DNA of 64,000 nucleotides, taken from contig NZ_JAPUVR010000132.1 of assembly GCF_029255125.1 (NCBI RefSeq), forward strand, positions 33,418 through 97,417. Direction: 5' to 3'. Shown piece by piece: positions 51,125-60,950 of the stretch; within the stretch, counting starts at the first letter, position 1; every line of letters starts with the position of its first letter. The DNA comes from Accumulibacter sp. GTDB taxonomy: Bacteria; Pseudomonadota; Gammaproteobacteria; Burkholderiales; Rhodocyclaceae. A program made the translations under genes and the position numbers. Under the pieces are notes generated by a model. That model searched no databases. It was given only the letters and a program-made list of their open reading frames with translations, and had not been told where the DNA came from.

Positions 51125-52282
51125 ATGGATGAACTGCCTGAAGGGAAGTCACCGAGGATAAAGAAGTCGGTCGCATTGTCCGGCGTGGTTGCCGCCGATA
51201 CGGCGATCTGTTCGGTTGGTAGTGCCGGCAACGATCTCTATTACCGTGGCTACGACGTCATCGCGCTCGCCGAGCAAGCCACTTTCGAGGAGGTTGCCTA
51301 CCTGCTGCTTTATGGGCGTCTACCCAACCTCACCCAGCTCAATCAGTACAAGAAAAAGCTCAAGACCTTGCGCGGTCTGCCGGTCATGCTCCGGCCGATG
51401 CTGGAAAACCTGCCGGCGTCGGCGCATCCGATGGACGTCTTGCGCAGCGGCTGTTCGGCGCTCGGCACGATTCTGCCCGAGGCGCAGGATCACAATCCGG
51501 GAGGCGCGCGCGAGATTGCCGACCGGCTGATCGCCGGCTTCGGCTCGATGCTGCTTTATTGGTATCACTGGTCGCACAATGGGCGTCGGATCGACACCGA
51601 GACCGATGACGATTCGATTGCGGCGCATTTCCTTCACCTGCTGCGCGGCAAGCCGCCGACGGCGCTGCATGCGCGCTGCCTGGACAAGTCGCTGATCCTG
51701 TATGCCGAGCACGAGTTCAACGCGTCGACCTTCGCCGCACGCACGGTCACCGGCACCGGCGCCGACATGTACGCCGCGATCGGCGGGGCGATCGGCGCGC
51801 TCAGCGGTCGCCTGCACGGTGGCGCAAACGAAGTGGCTTTCGAGATCCAGAGTCGCTACAACGATGCGGCGCACGCCGAACACGACATTCGTCGCCGCCT
51901 GGACAACCGTGAAATCATTATTGGTTTTGGTCACCCGGTCTATACGATTGCCGATCCCCGGCACAAGGTCATTCGTTCGGTTGCCGAGCAGTTGTGCGCG
52001 GACGGCGACAACCTGGTGCTGTTCGACATTGCCAGCCGCATCGAGTCCGTGATGTGGGAACAGAAAGCGATGTTCCCGAACGTCGACTGGTTCTCTGCCG
52101 TCGCCTACCACATGCTCGCCGTGCCGACGCCGATGTTTACCCCGCTATTTGCCATTGCTCGGACGAGCGGCTGGGCCGCGCACGTGATCGAGCAGCGCAT
52201 CGACGGGAGAATCATTCGTCCGTGGGCCAACTACGTCGGGCCGGAGCCGCAGCACTTCGCGGCGCTGGCCGAGCGCAACTGA
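51125..52282 (+). CDS. prpC: 2-methylcitrate synthase
   Basis: Condenses propionyl-CoA with oxaloacetate, first step of the methylcitrate cycle. 385 residues, the size of PrpC and smaller than the housekeeping citrate synthase. Catalytic triad of the citrate synthase fold: His in [11 protein letters not shown], His in GFGHPVYTI and Asp in [18 protein letters not shown] seven bases before ATG 51125 sets the start; another ATG at 51107 is less good. prpD follows; the assignment rests partly on that neighbour. Confidence 0.9.
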   Translation: MDELPEGKSPRIKKSVALSGVVAADTAICSVGSAGNDLYYRGYDVIALAEQATFEEVAYLLLYGRLPNLTQLNQYKKKLKTLRGLPVMLRPMLENLPASAHPMDVLRSGCSALGTILPEAQDHNPGGAREIADRLIAGFGSMLLYWYHWSHNGRRIDTETDDDSIAAHFLHLLRGKPPTALHARCLDKSLILYAEHEFNASTFAARTVTGTGADMYAAIGGAIGALSGRLHGGANEVAFEIQSRYNDAAHAEHDIRRRLDNREIIIGFGHPVYTIADPRHKVIRSVAEQLCADGDNLVLFDIASRIESVMWEQKAMFPNVDWFSAVAYHMLAVPTPMFTPLFAIARTSGWAAHVIEQRIDGRIIRPWANYVGPEPQHFAALAERN

Positions 52283-52388
52283 GGCGGCATGGCCGGCGCG
52301 TCGACCAGCAGACTTTCCGGAACGATCCTGCGCCAGCGGCGCACGGCTTCCGGCGGCGACTTGACCACCCGGTACGGAGAGTTGCGAG

Positions 52389-53831
52389 ATGTCTACACGA
52401 ATTCCTGCCAACCGCCCTGAGCCGGACCAGGTCCTGCTCGACATTGCTGATTATGTGCTCGACTTCGAAGTCGATTCGAGCAGTGCCTACGATACGGCGC
52501 GCTATTGTCTGATCGACTCGCTTGGCTGCGCGCTCGAAGCGCTGGATTTTCCCGCCTGCAGCAAGCTCCTTGGACCGCTCGTCGCGGGCACTGTCGTCCC
52601 GCACGGCGTGCGCGTTCCCGGCACGCGTTTTCGCCTCGACCCGGTCCAGGCGGCGTTCAACATCGGTACGGCGATCCGCTGGCTGGATTTCAATGATACG
52701 TGGCTGGCCGCCGAGTGGGGCCATCCGTCGGACAACCTGGGCGGCATTCTGGCTACCGCAGACTGGCTTTCCCGACGCCGCGCGGCCAACGGCGACGAAC
52801 CTCTGCGCATGTGGAAGGTGCTCGAAGCGACGATCAAAGCCTACGAGATCCAGGGCATCCTGGCACTCGACAACAGTTTCAACCGAGTCGGGCTCGATCA
52901 CGTCCTGCTCGTCAAAGTGGCGACAGCCGCCGTCTGCGCCTGGCTCATGGGGGGCAGCCGCGAGCAGATCGTCAACGCCGTGTCGCAGGCTTTTGTCGAC
53001 AGCGCACCGCTGCGCACGTATCGACACGCGCCGAACACTGGCTCGCGCAAGTCGTGGGCGGCCGGCGACGCGACCGCGCGCGGCGTTTTCCTGGCGATTC
53101 TCTCGCTCAAAGGTGAAATGGGCTATCCCAGCGCACTCAGCGCGCCGCTCTGGGGTTTCTACGATGTGCTGTTCAAGCAGCAGGCGTTTCGCTTTCCGCG
53201 TCCCTACGCCAGTTACGTCATGGAGAACGTGCTCTTCAAGATCAGCTTTCCGGCCGAGTTCCACGCACAGACGGCGGTCGAGTGCGCGGTCAGGTTGCAT
53301 CCCCTGGTCTGGGATCGCCTCGAGGCAATCGACCAGGTGCTGATCCGAACGCACGAGTCGGCGCTGCGCATTATCGACAAGCAGGGACCACTGCACAACC
53401 CGGCCGATCGCGACCACTGTCTGCAGTACATGGTGGCCTATGCGCTGATCCATGGCAGCCTGCACAGCGAAGCGTACGAGGACGCTGCGGCAGCCGATCC
53501 GCGCATCGACGCCCTGCGCGCAAAGATGCACGTCTGCGAAGATCAGCGCTTCTCGGTCGACTATCTCGACCCAGACAAACGATCGATCGCCAATGCCCTG
53601 CAAGTGGTCTTCAACGACGGCAGCCGCAGCGAAGAATTGCTCGTCGAGTATCCGCTCGGTCACCGTCGGCGGCGGCAGGAGGGGATTCCCGTGCTGGTCG
53701 ACAAGTTCCGACGCAATCTGGCACGGCGCTTCACCCCGGAGCAGCAGCAGGTGATCGTCGAATCGTCGCTCGACATGCAGCGCCTCGGCCACCTGGCGGT
53801 CAATGAGTACATCGACCAGTACGTGCCCTAG
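52389..53831 (+). CDS. prpD: 2-methylcitrate dehydratase
   Basis: MmgE/PrpD-family enzyme that dehydrates 2-methylcitrate to cis-2-methylaconitate. 480 residues, normal. Family stretches: [32 protein letters not shown] (active-site region), [14 protein letters not shown] and [22 protein letters not shown] supports the ATG. It lies 106 bases after prpC; prpB (the lyase) and acnD are not in view, so the pathway must be completed elsewhere. Confidence 0.94.
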   Translation: MSTRIPANRPEPDQVLLDIADYVLDFEVDSSSAYDTARYCLIDSLGCALEALDFPACSKLLGPLVAGTVVPHGVRVPGTRFRLDPVQAAFNIGTAIRWLDFNDTWLAAEWGHPSDNLGGILATADWLSRRRAANGDEPLRMWKVLEATIKAYEIQGILALDNSFNRVGLDHVLLVKVATAAVCAWLMGGSREQIVNAVSQAFVDSAPLRTYRHAPNTGSRKSWAAGDATARGVFLAILSLKGEMGYPSALSAPLWGFYDVLFKQQAFRFPRPYASYVMENVLFKISFPAEFHAQTAVECAVRLHPLVWDRLEAIDQVLIRTHESALRIIDKQGPLHNPADRDHCLQYMVAYALIHGSLHSEAYEDAAAADPRIDALRAKMHVCEDQRFSVDYLDPDKRSIANALQVVFNDGSRSEELLVEYPLGHRRRRQEGIPVLVDKFRRNLARRFTPEQQQVIVESSLDMQRLGHLAVNEYIDQYVP

Positions 53832-54598
53832 CCGATGAGCCACTTGCCATGGATGCGAAGCGTCGCTGGCCAGGCTTAAGGAAACCCCGGCACCCTGCCC
53901 CTGGAATCTTCCGTTCGAGCGGAGCCCGTGGCAACCTGTCACGCGGAAATTGAAACTCTGCCCCGTTGACGACGATCGCCCCCAGTGCGGGGTGTAAACA
54001 CGGGCAGAGATCGCGCTGCGCCCACTTGTTACGTTCCGCCCTATACAAGAATGCGTCCGACGCTGATCCAATTCGTCGTCCAACGCTGGCTAAATGTCGC
54101 GACCAATGATTCGCAGCGGCCCAAGATCTGATCGCGCGCAACTGCATCCTTCGGCGAAACGAATTGACCACACACGAGCGCGAGTGCAACGCTGCGCAAT
54201 GCACGGGTCGCGGCTACGCGACAGTATCGCACGGGAGAAGAAAGGTCTCGGCTGCCCGCGAAGCCGGTATCAGCCTGACACTTGGTGGGTGAGGTCAGCC
54301 GCCAGGTTTGCGCGCACCAAGGTCGAGAGAACGGTGCGCCCGGAATGTGGCATCAAGCAGCAAGCCACGCGGCAGGGCTTCGCCCTGAACCTGGCCAAGG
54401 CAACGGCGCCTCCGAGGCGAGCGGGTGCCGGCCACGACCAGCCGCCGACCGGCGGCGGTTGGCGTGCGGGAGCACACGAAGGCGGATCAGCCAAGGTCAT
54501 CTGAGCCAGCCTTGTTTTCGGCCGCTGTCGCGTGCGGGCCGCGAACGCGCCGCCCGGCGCCTTGCGTCACGAAATGCGGCCCGCACGCCCGCAGTTCT
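53832..54598. other. gap after prpD
   Basis: About 770 bases with no gene I can support. Short open frames on both strands lack family features or ribosome sites. A nested inverted repeat at 53956-54009 is the only clear structure. The region opens the gene-poor, decayed segment that runs to 57.2 kb. Confidence 0.5.
53956..54009. repeat. nested inverted repeat downstream of prpD
   Basis: CTCTGCCC (53956-53963) is the exact complement of GGGCAGAG (54002-54009). Inside lies a second stem, CCCC-AGTGC-GGGG. It may be a terminator-like structure for prpD or a leftover mobile-element end; it has no T-run. Confidence 0.5.
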
Positions 54599-55993
54599 TT
54601 AGCGCAACCGCCGCCGGCTAAGCAGCAGGACAGCCAAACCGGTCAGGCCAAGCAACCACGTGGGCGGAACAGGCACGACGGCAACAGCGAGGAAGACCCG
54701 ATCCCGGATCGTTTGCTGAACAGGGTCGAAAGACTCTACCCGGAAAGCGATCTGATTGCCACTGAGTCCCTGGCGAAAGAGATCGATGCTGTCCATGTCC
54801 AGTTGCTCGTTCGGAAAGAGCGCCAGAAAATCACTGAAATCAAATACCTTGCTCAGTGCGCCGGCATAATTGGTGTATACACCAGGAGCGCCGTTGGCGT
54901 CGAAACCAATAAAGGCCACCGCTTCGTGATTGATCGACGGGTAAGCAAATCCGCGACGGTCTGCAAATCCGGAGAATACGCTGGACGTGCCCGGAATCAG
55001 CGTGTGCGTGTCGGCGACGAGCGAAACCTCAGCGCCAGCGGTGCCGGTATATATTCCCTTTGTACCGAGTGTTCCCTCCGCGTAGAACGCGACGATGTCG
55101 TCGTCAATCGCTGGCGACAGGAAACTGGCGAATCGCTCGCTGTTTTGCCCCGGCAGAAATTTCGGAGTCTCGACGACGACCTTGGGTGCGGCAAGATCGG
55201 TGCGGACGTAGATGCCGGATGAACCGCTCAGATAATTCGTGGAGGCCTGGAACGCTGTGGTCAGCTGAGACTTGCTCTCGTTCCAGTCGACCATCGGAAA
55301 TGCGCCAAACCCGGTAAAGCTGCCGCCGCTTATTGGCAGGTCCGTCGGTGCTGCATCCCCTGAAGACACCCATTTCGTAACCCGCAGCCCGGCAGCGTCC
55401 GCTGAAAACACGCCTTCGCCAACGCTGTCTCTACCCTGAAAGACGGTCTGGCCAAAGGCGATCGAGGGTACGCCAGCAACGGTGAGCAGCGCGTTCGAAC
55501 CACCGACCTGCGTTACTCCCGGAACAGCCACAGCCCCCAGAGTGCCGCGGCCACTCCATTCGCTGAACACAACCCCGCTTCGCCCTGCGGGTGTATTCAC
55601 CGTAGCGAGAAAGCTCACCCCACCAAGTTCTCTGTCGATTGCCGGCGACACCACCGGACGCGTCTGGCCGGGAGAAAACGAAGCATCGTCGAAGCTCGTT
55701 CCCAGATTGGGAGCAGCCTCTCCCGTGCGCGCCACCGGCCGTACCGGCTGACCTGGTACAAACGGCTGTTGGACGTAAACCCCCGGCGTGCTGCCCCCGC
55801 CGAACCGCGCGTCACCCAACATGTACGCAAGCTCGCCTGCCGCAACTGCCGGCGCCGATAGAGAGGAGACCCCTGACGCTTGAACGACCTCCTGCCTTAC
55901 CCAACCGACGACCCCTGCCGCCGCCTCAGCGGTCACTGCAAGTCCCAGGAGCAGTGCGCTTGCATTGCCCCGCATACCCCATTTTTCCAACAT
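54599..55993 (-). CDS. PEP-CTERM-type exported protein
   Basis: 464 residues. N-terminal signal-like segment (ASALLLGLAVTAEAAAG), a long beta-rich body with recurring G-V/I-Y units (STPGVYVQ, SSGIYVR, TKGIYTG, APGVYTN) and a C-terminal sorting signal VPVPPTWLLGLTGLAVLLL followed by RRRLR. This tripartite tail (VPxP, hydrophobic helix, Arg cluster) is that of exosortase substrates; such proteins are usually linked to exopolysaccharide or floc matrices. No exosortase gene is in the window. GGAGGAGG before the ATG sets the start. Function of the body is unknown. Confidence 0.85.
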   Translation of the reverse strand: MLEKWGMRGNASALLLGLAVTAEAAAGVVGWVRQEVVQASGVSSLSAPAVAAGELAYMLGDARFGGGSTPGVYVQQPFVPGQPVRPVARTGEAAPNLGTSFDDASFSPGQTRPVVSPAIDRELGGVSFLATVNTPAGRSGVVFSEWSGRGTLGAVAVPGVTQVGGSNALLTVAGVPSIAFGQTVFQGRDSVGEGVFSADAAGLRVTKWVSSGDAAPTDLPISGGSFTGFGAFPMVDWNESKSQLTTAFQASTNYLSGSSGIYVRTDLAAPKVVVETPKFLPGQNSERFASFLSPAIDDDIVAFYAEGTLGTKGIYTGTAGAEVSLVADTHTLIPGTSSVFSGFADRRGFAYPSINHEAVAFIGFDANGAPGVYTNYAGALSKVFDFSDFLALFPNEQLDMDSIDLFRQGLSGNQIAFRVESFDPVQQTIRDRVFLAVAVVPVPPTWLLGLTGLAVLLLSRRRLR

Positions 55994-56200
55994 GGCCTCC
56001 TCCGAGAGAACGTATCAACGCGATGCGAGTTTCGCTGCGCGGCGCCGCTCACGACCCACCCGCCCGGCAGCACCAGGGTTGCCGGATTTGGCTCGCGCGA
56101 CAGCAATTCACAGCGGACATCGCGCAAGCACGCTCCCCAGCTCCGGCGACCGCCGCGCCAAGTCAAAGCCACGACATTGCCCCAGTGCGCCAAGAGGGTA

Positions 56201-56216
56201 AGCAACATTCGTGCTG
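56201..56216 (-). promoter_or_regulatory. sigma-54-like element upstream of the PEP-CTERM gene
   Basis: The minus strand reads CAGCACGAATGTTGCT, matching TGGCACG-N4-TTGCW except at the first two bases (CA for TG). The -12 GC is intact, the -24 GG is reduced to AG. It would leave a leader of about 200 bases. PEP-CTERM genes in related bacteria are often RpoN/PrsR-controlled, which makes the weak match worth noting. Confidence 0.35.
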
Positions 56217-56643
56217 GAAAGCCATTATCCTCGGAAACTAAAAGACTTGCGTGTGCGGTCGGAGGATCGCACGGGACGGCTGGGCGCGCTCGTGTAAGAA
56301 ATCTCGACAGGTGCCCATACAGTTGCCAGGAAGGACTATGGGATCGGACGCCACCCTCGCGAGCCTCCCGCGTCTTGCCCAGACAGAAAGGCTGCATCGA
56401 TCCAGCCCGAACGACCGCGGAAGGCTGGCGCGCTACCGACGATCGCCCGCCTGCGCGGCGGAAACGCCTGTGGAATTGGCGCCGGGTCTCCTGTTCTGGA
56501 CTGAATCTAGTGCCCTTTCCAGGCAATCCACGCCTTTCGCTACCACTGGACCACAACAAGGACGCGAGTGGCTTTCCGCAAAGCCAGTTTGGCCATGGGC
56601 AATTCGCACGCGCGTTCAGTCGGAAGTGCAAGGGATAGGCCTG

Positions 56644-57059
56644 ATGCGCGAGGGCACGGCGGAGAAGCCCTCGTTTCCGCTGCCGCCGCTCAAACTGTTC
56701 GGCCGCCGGGCAGCGCTGATTCCACCCCCGCGCCGTCATCGGCATCGCTGCTACGGGATACGGGCACCCGACGCTCCGCTACGCGCACAGATCAACGCGC
56801 TTGCCGGCGTGCCAAAGAGTTCGACCGCACCTCTCGTTACAGCAACTGAAACGGAAACTGCGCCAATCGCAGCGCAAATCACCGCCGCTGGTGCGTCGTG
56901 CGCGAGATCCTCGCGCACCTGGGCGAGCCGACATCACCGCCGCCTATCATACCGACCCGGGGTCCACGGCTGTGCGAGATGGCCAATGCCGAGCAGGGCG
57001 AGGCCGACCCGCAAGGCCAACCGGCACCGCGCTACGAATTCGAGCAGCGCATCGCCTGA
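56644..57059 (+). pseudogene. IS91-family transposase relic (C-terminal part)
   Basis: Two pieces in different frames match the C-terminal half of Y2 transposases of the IS91/ISCR type. Piece 1 (56644 to about 56823): LPPLKLFGRRAALIPPPRRH, then HRCYGIRAPDAPLRA. Piece 2 (56901-57059): REILAHLGEPTSPPPI, TRGPRLCEM and the end QPAPRYEFEQRIA before TGA. The zinc-finger block that normally joins them is lost or scrambled, and the catalytic Y2 half is not recognisable upstream. It is therefore a dead insertion remnant. Confidence 0.7.
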
Positions 57060-57187
57060 CCAAGGTCGCACGAGGACGTTCCGGATCAACCTCGGCAAGG
57101 ACCGCTTGCACGCCGGGACGCGGCGCTGAATCTCCCCTCCGTATCCATTCGTGGCTGGAGAGCAGCAACAGCGGCACGCCGCTTCGG

Positions 57188-59455
57188 TCAGACGGCTCGT
57201 CCGGGTTTCTTGTCCAGCCGAAACGGTGGCGTCTTCCCGCTACGGCGAGCCGCCGCTTCGACCTCTTGCGGCGGCAAACGCAACAGCATCTGCGATTGGC
57301 GATCGAGATAAACAGCTTTGTCCAGAGCCGTCACCCGGCGTGCGCGGTCTTCAGTCAGTGCAGCTTCCCAGGCAAAGGACCACGCCTCCCACGGGTGGAT
57401 CTTCTGGTTGAAGCGCGCGACCTCGAGCGCCAACTTGCGGAACTCGTTGTCACCGGTCAGGTCGTGCAGCATTTGCGCGACGTCGGCGAGCTGGTATTCT
57501 GCCCCCAGCAGACGCAAGTGCTTCTCGTTGAGGTGGTTGACGGCCTGCCGGAAGTTCGCGACCGCGTCTGCCTTCCCAGCGTCTGCCTTCCCACTTAGCG
57601 CAGCGATGACGCTCTTGGCCAGCCAGTAGTCCAAATCGTGTTCTTCGGCCGGAATGGCGGCAACGACCTGTTCGACTGCGGCGTGTTGGCCGCTCTTCAT
57701 GGCGGCGATCGCGTAGTAGGCAAGGACTGTCCTCGCCGGCGAAGCGCCTTCGCCAGCGCGCGTTTCACCGGTCTGCGACAGCGCCTTCCTGGCTGCCGCG
57801 AAATCCTTGCCTTTCAGTGCCGCCAGTCCTTCGACGAAGACGCGAAGGTCGGAGCGGTGCGTATTCGACATGTGGAGCAGGCGGTCGATCGCGGGCCCTG
57901 CCTCCGCGCTCGGCGTACGATCGGTGACCACTGCCATGGCGAGAAATTCGGCCGCCAACCGGTGCACTTGCGGACCCTGAGATCGACCAAACTGCTCGCT
58001 CCACTCGATCAGTCGCCGCTCGTCGAACCCGCGGCGTTGGCTGCTGACCAGCGCCGCGCGCCACACCTCCGGCGCGCCAATGCGCGTCGCCAGCGAGTGA
58101 AAGCCGTTGTCGGCTGCCGCCGACTGGCCGGTCAGATGGAGCAGGCTCAGGTACTCGGCGATATCCCGTGGCTGCGAATAGCGTTGAACCGATTCGAACA
58201 AGGCCGCGAGCGCCGGCAGGTAGGCCTCGTCGAGCAGCGCCAGGCGGGCTCGGCTGATCATTTCAGCCTGTGACCCATTGCTCTGCACCGCAGCGATGCG
58301 GAAGAAGGGAATTGCCAGATCGGTTTCGCCGCACAGGTAGAAGCGTGATCCGGCGCGATACGCGTAGTTGCCGATGGCCAGCGAGTTCGCGCTGCCGTCG
58401 GTCAACCCGGGCAGCGAGGCAAAGACGTCTGCTGCTTCGCGGTAGCGGCGCTCGCCGATCAGCAGATCGCCGAGTCGAACATAAAGGTCGTCGGGCTCCG
58501 GCTTGCTCTGCAACTCGGCGGCCAGAATCTCCATGGCCGCGCGGCGATTACCCTGCGCAAGCAGCAAGTCCGCTTTGAGCAGGACCACCGTCGAATCGCC
58601 GACGAAACGTCCCGCCATTGCCTGAAGCAGTTGTTCGCGTTCGGCGAAGTCCTTGGTGAGATGAAAGGCGGCAACCAGAGGCCCATTGTCGAAACGGGCG
58701 TTGGCCAAGGCCGCGCGGGCGATGTCAAGACCCAGCGGGTCAGGTTTGCGCCGCCCGTGCGGATCCGCGACATAGTGCCACCGGGTGACATGGCTGGGAC
58801 GATCAGACGGCGTATGCGCTGTGTTGTCTTCCCAGTGCCGGGCAAGTTCTGCGCTCCGTTCCGCCTTGTTGAGCATCGACTGTCTGACGTACCCGGCAGC
58901 GCGCTTTGCCAGATCGTTCTCGGCGATGGCGCGCACGCGCATGATTGCCGGGTGGGTGCCGAACACGGCGTCGAGGGCGTTGACGTAGTCCAGGGTCTCG
59001 CGCGGCAGCGCCTGCGCAACGGCCATCCGGCGCGCTTTGTAAACGATGTTGGCGACACCGCTCTGGACCAGGAAATCCAGTACGTCAAGCCGGTCAAGCC
59101 GCCATTGAGCGGAATCGCAGCAATGCCGTCGTTCAACTCCGGCGAGCGCCGGCGAGAAGTATGCGCCGAGGGCCAAGTCCAGATCGGACGATTCGGAGTG
59201 GCCGGTGACCTGCCAGCCGAGCTGCTGTTGCTCGATCCCGGCCCCCGCTGCCGGGAAAATCTGACCGAGAGCGCGCAGCGTCGCGTAGTTGTCGAAACGG
59301 CGAAGCTTGACCGGGTCGGCATCGGCGAAACGTCGCGCGACAAATGGCCGCCAGTCGGCTGGCAGCGCGTCGAGCAAGGCTTGCCTCGCCTGCGCGTGGC
59401 GGGCGCGATCGCGATAGTAGGCAAATCGGATATCGGTGGCCTCAATTTCGGCCAT
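57188..59455 (-). CDS. TPR-rich protein, C-terminal segment of a broken gene
   Basis: 755 residues from the first in-frame ATG. Helical-repeat protein with TPR-like units (LYVRLGDLLIGERRYREAAD, ADLLLAQGNRRAAMEIL) and no recognised catalytic motif. The same frame continues as plausible coding to about 59530 without a start codon (LIASLNGDLPAIEQALSEIP), and there is no ribosome site at 59455. This and the two segments upstream probably formed one protein of about 1100 residues. A 15-base tandem duplication adds a second GKADA. Identity of the family is unknown. Confidence 0.6.
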   Translation of the reverse strand: MAEIEATDIRFAYYRDRARHAQARQALLDALPADWRPFVARRFADADPVKLRRFDNYATLRALGQIFPAAGAGIEQQQLGWQVTGHSESSDLDLALGAYFSPALAGVERRHCCDSAQWRLDRLDVLDFLVQSGVANIVYKARRMAVAQALPRETLDYVNALDAVFGTHPAIMRVRAIAENDLAKRAAGYVRQSMLNKAERSAELARHWEDNTAHTPSDRPSHVTRWHYVADPHGRRKPDPLGLDIARAALANARFDNGPLVAAFHLTKDFAEREQLLQAMAGRFVGDSTVVLLKADLLLAQGNRRAAMEILAAELQSKPEPDDLYVRLGDLLIGERRYREAADVFASLPGLTDGSANSLAIGNYAYRAGSRFYLCGETDLAIPFFRIAAVQSNGSQAEMISRARLALLDEAYLPALAALFESVQRYSQPRDIAEYLSLLHLTGQSAAADNGFHSLATRIGAPEVWRAALVSSQRRGFDERRLIEWSEQFGRSQGPQVHRLAAEFLAMAVVTDRTPSAEAGPAIDRLLHMSNTHRSDLRVFVEGLAALKGKDFAAARKALSQTGETRAGEGASPARTVLAYYAIAAMKSGQHAAVEQVVAAIPAEEHDLDYWLAKSVIAALSGKADAGKADAVANFRQAVNHLNEKHLRLLGAEYQLADVAQMLHDLTGDNEFRKLALEVARFNQKIHPWEAWSFAWEAALTEDRARRVTALDKAVYLDRQSQMLLRLPPQEVEAAARRSGKTPPFRLDKKPGRAV
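57564..57593. repeat. in-frame 15-base tandem duplication
   Basis: GCGTCTGCCTTCCCA occurs twice back to back (57564-57578, 57579-57593), encoding GKADA-GKADA on the minus strand. It looks like a recent slippage product inside the broken TPR gene. Confidence 0.85.
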
Positions 59456-59529
59456 GATCCGTTGCGCGGAAATAGGAATCTCGCTCAGCGCCTGCTCAAT
59501 GGCCGGTAGATCACCGTTCAGGCTGGCGA

Positions 59530-60087
59530 TCAGGCTCGTTCCTCGGCATCCGGCAAATCCATTGCCATCGTTGGGGCGGCAGAACCCGCACCCGCTTGTC
59601 CCGGTCGGAGGGCGATCAGCGCGGCTGGGCGCATGTGCAAGCCCTGATACGCCCGCGCCAGCAGACGTCTGGTCGTCGGCTGATCGGCTGGCAGCTGCCT
59701 GGCGATCAACAGTGAACGCTCGTAAAGGCGCTCGCGAAGGCGTGATGCGTCCGCCGGCACGAGGCTGCCAAGCAACTGAAGGTACAAAGCGTCGCTGGCG
59801 GCGCCCGGCGACGTTTCGACCAGGGCGGCGATACCGACGGGGAGTGCAGTCGCCAGTGGTCCCGGCGAGGCGGTCGGCGGGGTCGCATAGCGGAAGCCGA
59901 GCGCCTCGACGATCTTCGGCAAGTGCTGTCGAAAAACGCTGATCGGCGGCAGATCGTTGCTGAACTCCAGGTGATCGATCACGGTTCCGGGAAGGTTCCT
60001 CGCCTCCTTGAAGGCACTTTGGCCTTCGCGTGCCTGCACCTGAAAATAGAGATGGAGGCGGTCGTCGTTCTTGTGACCGACCCAGCA
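59530..60087 (-). pseudogene. middle segment of the broken TPR gene
   Basis: Continues in the same frame as the segment upstream, immediately after an in-frame TGA at 60088-60090, and ends in TGA at 59530. The first ordinary start in this segment is a GTG at 60039. Sequence: CWVGHKNDDRLHLYFQVQAR, then helical stretches (TTRRLLARAYQGLHMRPAAL). The continuity of style across the TGA argues for one original protein. At its end a -1 shift is needed to enter the frame of the downstream segment. Confidence 0.6.
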
Positions 60088-60576
60088 TCAGACGATCCGT
60101 TTGGCGCCAAGCTGGGTCGCCAAACGCAGGACGTTCTGCGGATCGAGGCGTCGCTCGCCGTCTCCCAGAGCTCGCGCCACCAGATAAGGGTCGGCGACCC
60201 TCAGCGAACCCGACAGAGCCTGTGCCAGGCTAGCGGTCATCAGCGAGCGATTGGCAGTATCGATGCCATTCGCCTGAACCTGACAAGGGACCAGCAGAGT
60301 ATCGATCTCGGAGCCACTCAGATAGCCAGCGAAGCGGCTTTGCTCTTCCTGGCGCCAGCCCGAGATCCATTCGGGCTCTTGCCGCAAGTCGATATCCTGC
60401 GTCGCATCCGGATAGGGCAGCGTCTTGGCGCGCCGCTCCTTGTCCGCCAGCATGGCCTTGATACGCGCAACGAGTTCCTCGGCCTCGCGCTGCGCTTCGG
60501 CGTTTTCCTCCTCCTTGGTTCCCCCCCAGGCTGCGGTCAACAAGCAGAGCAGCAGACAGCCGATGAATTTTTTCAC
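60088..60576 (-). CDS. exported N-terminal segment of the broken TPR gene
   Basis: 162 residues before the TGA at 60088. Start is a GTG with GGAGG six bases upstream, giving a signal peptide MKKFIGCLLLCLLTAAWG, then a charged coiled-coil (EEENAEAQREAEELVARI) and an alpha/beta part (DTLLVPCQVQA..., VLRLATQLGAKRIV) that resembles the first half of CsgG/FlgO-like sensor domains. The fold would be completed only by the segment after the stop. Either a truncated secreted protein or, more likely, the front of a pseudogene. Confidence 0.6.
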   Translation of the reverse strand: MKKFIGCLLLCLLTAAWGGTKEEENAEAQREAEELVARIKAMLADKERRAKTLPYPDATQDIDLRQEPEWISGWRQEEQSRFAGYLSGSEIDTLLVPCQVQANGIDTANRSLMTASLAQALSGSLRVADPYLVARALGDGERRLDPQNVLRLATQLGAKRIV

Positions 60577-60950
60577 GGTCACCCTCCGGTCGTTGCGGTT
60601 GCCGCATGCTAGCACATTCGCACGCGCCTTCCCGGACCCTTGGCGAGTGCTGCCGGACAATCGCGTGAACCTTGTACCAGACCGAGGAGTTCAGCGCTGA
60701 AAGTAGCGAATTGGCGGCAATGCGGCGCTGAACCGCAAGGCCGCCGTTGCCACGCAATAGATGGCGGAGGATCTCGCCGCCGCTGCCCGCTGTGCTGCGC
60801 CAGGCTCTGGGTACGGCCTTGCTCGAAGTGGACAGCGCGCGCGACGCCGCTCGCGGGAACGGCGAGATCGGCTAAGATGGCGGGCAGCGCCAGCGGACCT
60901 GCCTCGGGTGCAGGGCGCCGCGCGGGCGATCGTCTCGGAGACTTTTCCAC
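60577..60950. other. divergent promoter gap
   Basis: About 370 bases between two divergent genes. No gene supported. TAAGAT near 60877 could be a -10 for the DUF3616 gene, without a matching -35. GGAG eight to nine bases before 60951 is that gene's ribosome site. Confidence 0.4.

Larger units (their letters stand above)
55994..57187. other. gene-poor gap with mobile-element relic
   Basis: Nearly 1.2 kb between the PEP-CTERM gene and the broken TPR gene. It contains a sigma-54-like motif (56201-56216, minus strand) and a decayed IS91-type transposase end (56644-57059). Longer open frames on both strands (for example 56251-57129 plus) are not consistent with any one protein and mix real relic pieces with noise. 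Confidence 0.55.

Noticed and set aside
52212-54083. 623-codon minus-strand frame opposite prpD
   Set aside because: Shadow of prpD; no protein features.
54425-55222. 265-codon plus-strand frame across the end of the PEP-CTERM gene
   Set aside because: Mostly antisense to the PEP-CTERM protein; no start signal and no family features.
56171-56196. Second sigma-54-like match before the PEP-CTERM gene
   Set aside because: The GG and GC elements are one base too close to each other; spacing is strict for RpoN.
56251-57129. 292-codon plus-strand frame as an intact gene
   Set aside because: Only a central piece matches an IS91-type transposase; the rest is unrelated, and the transposase end lies in another frame. 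Treated as a relic.
60040-60090. Selenocysteine insertion at the in-frame TGA of the TPR gene
   Set aside because: A small stem follows the TGA, but it is weak, no Sec-protein family is known for this protein, and a second lesion downstream shows the gene is broken anyway. Kept only as a remark in the finding.
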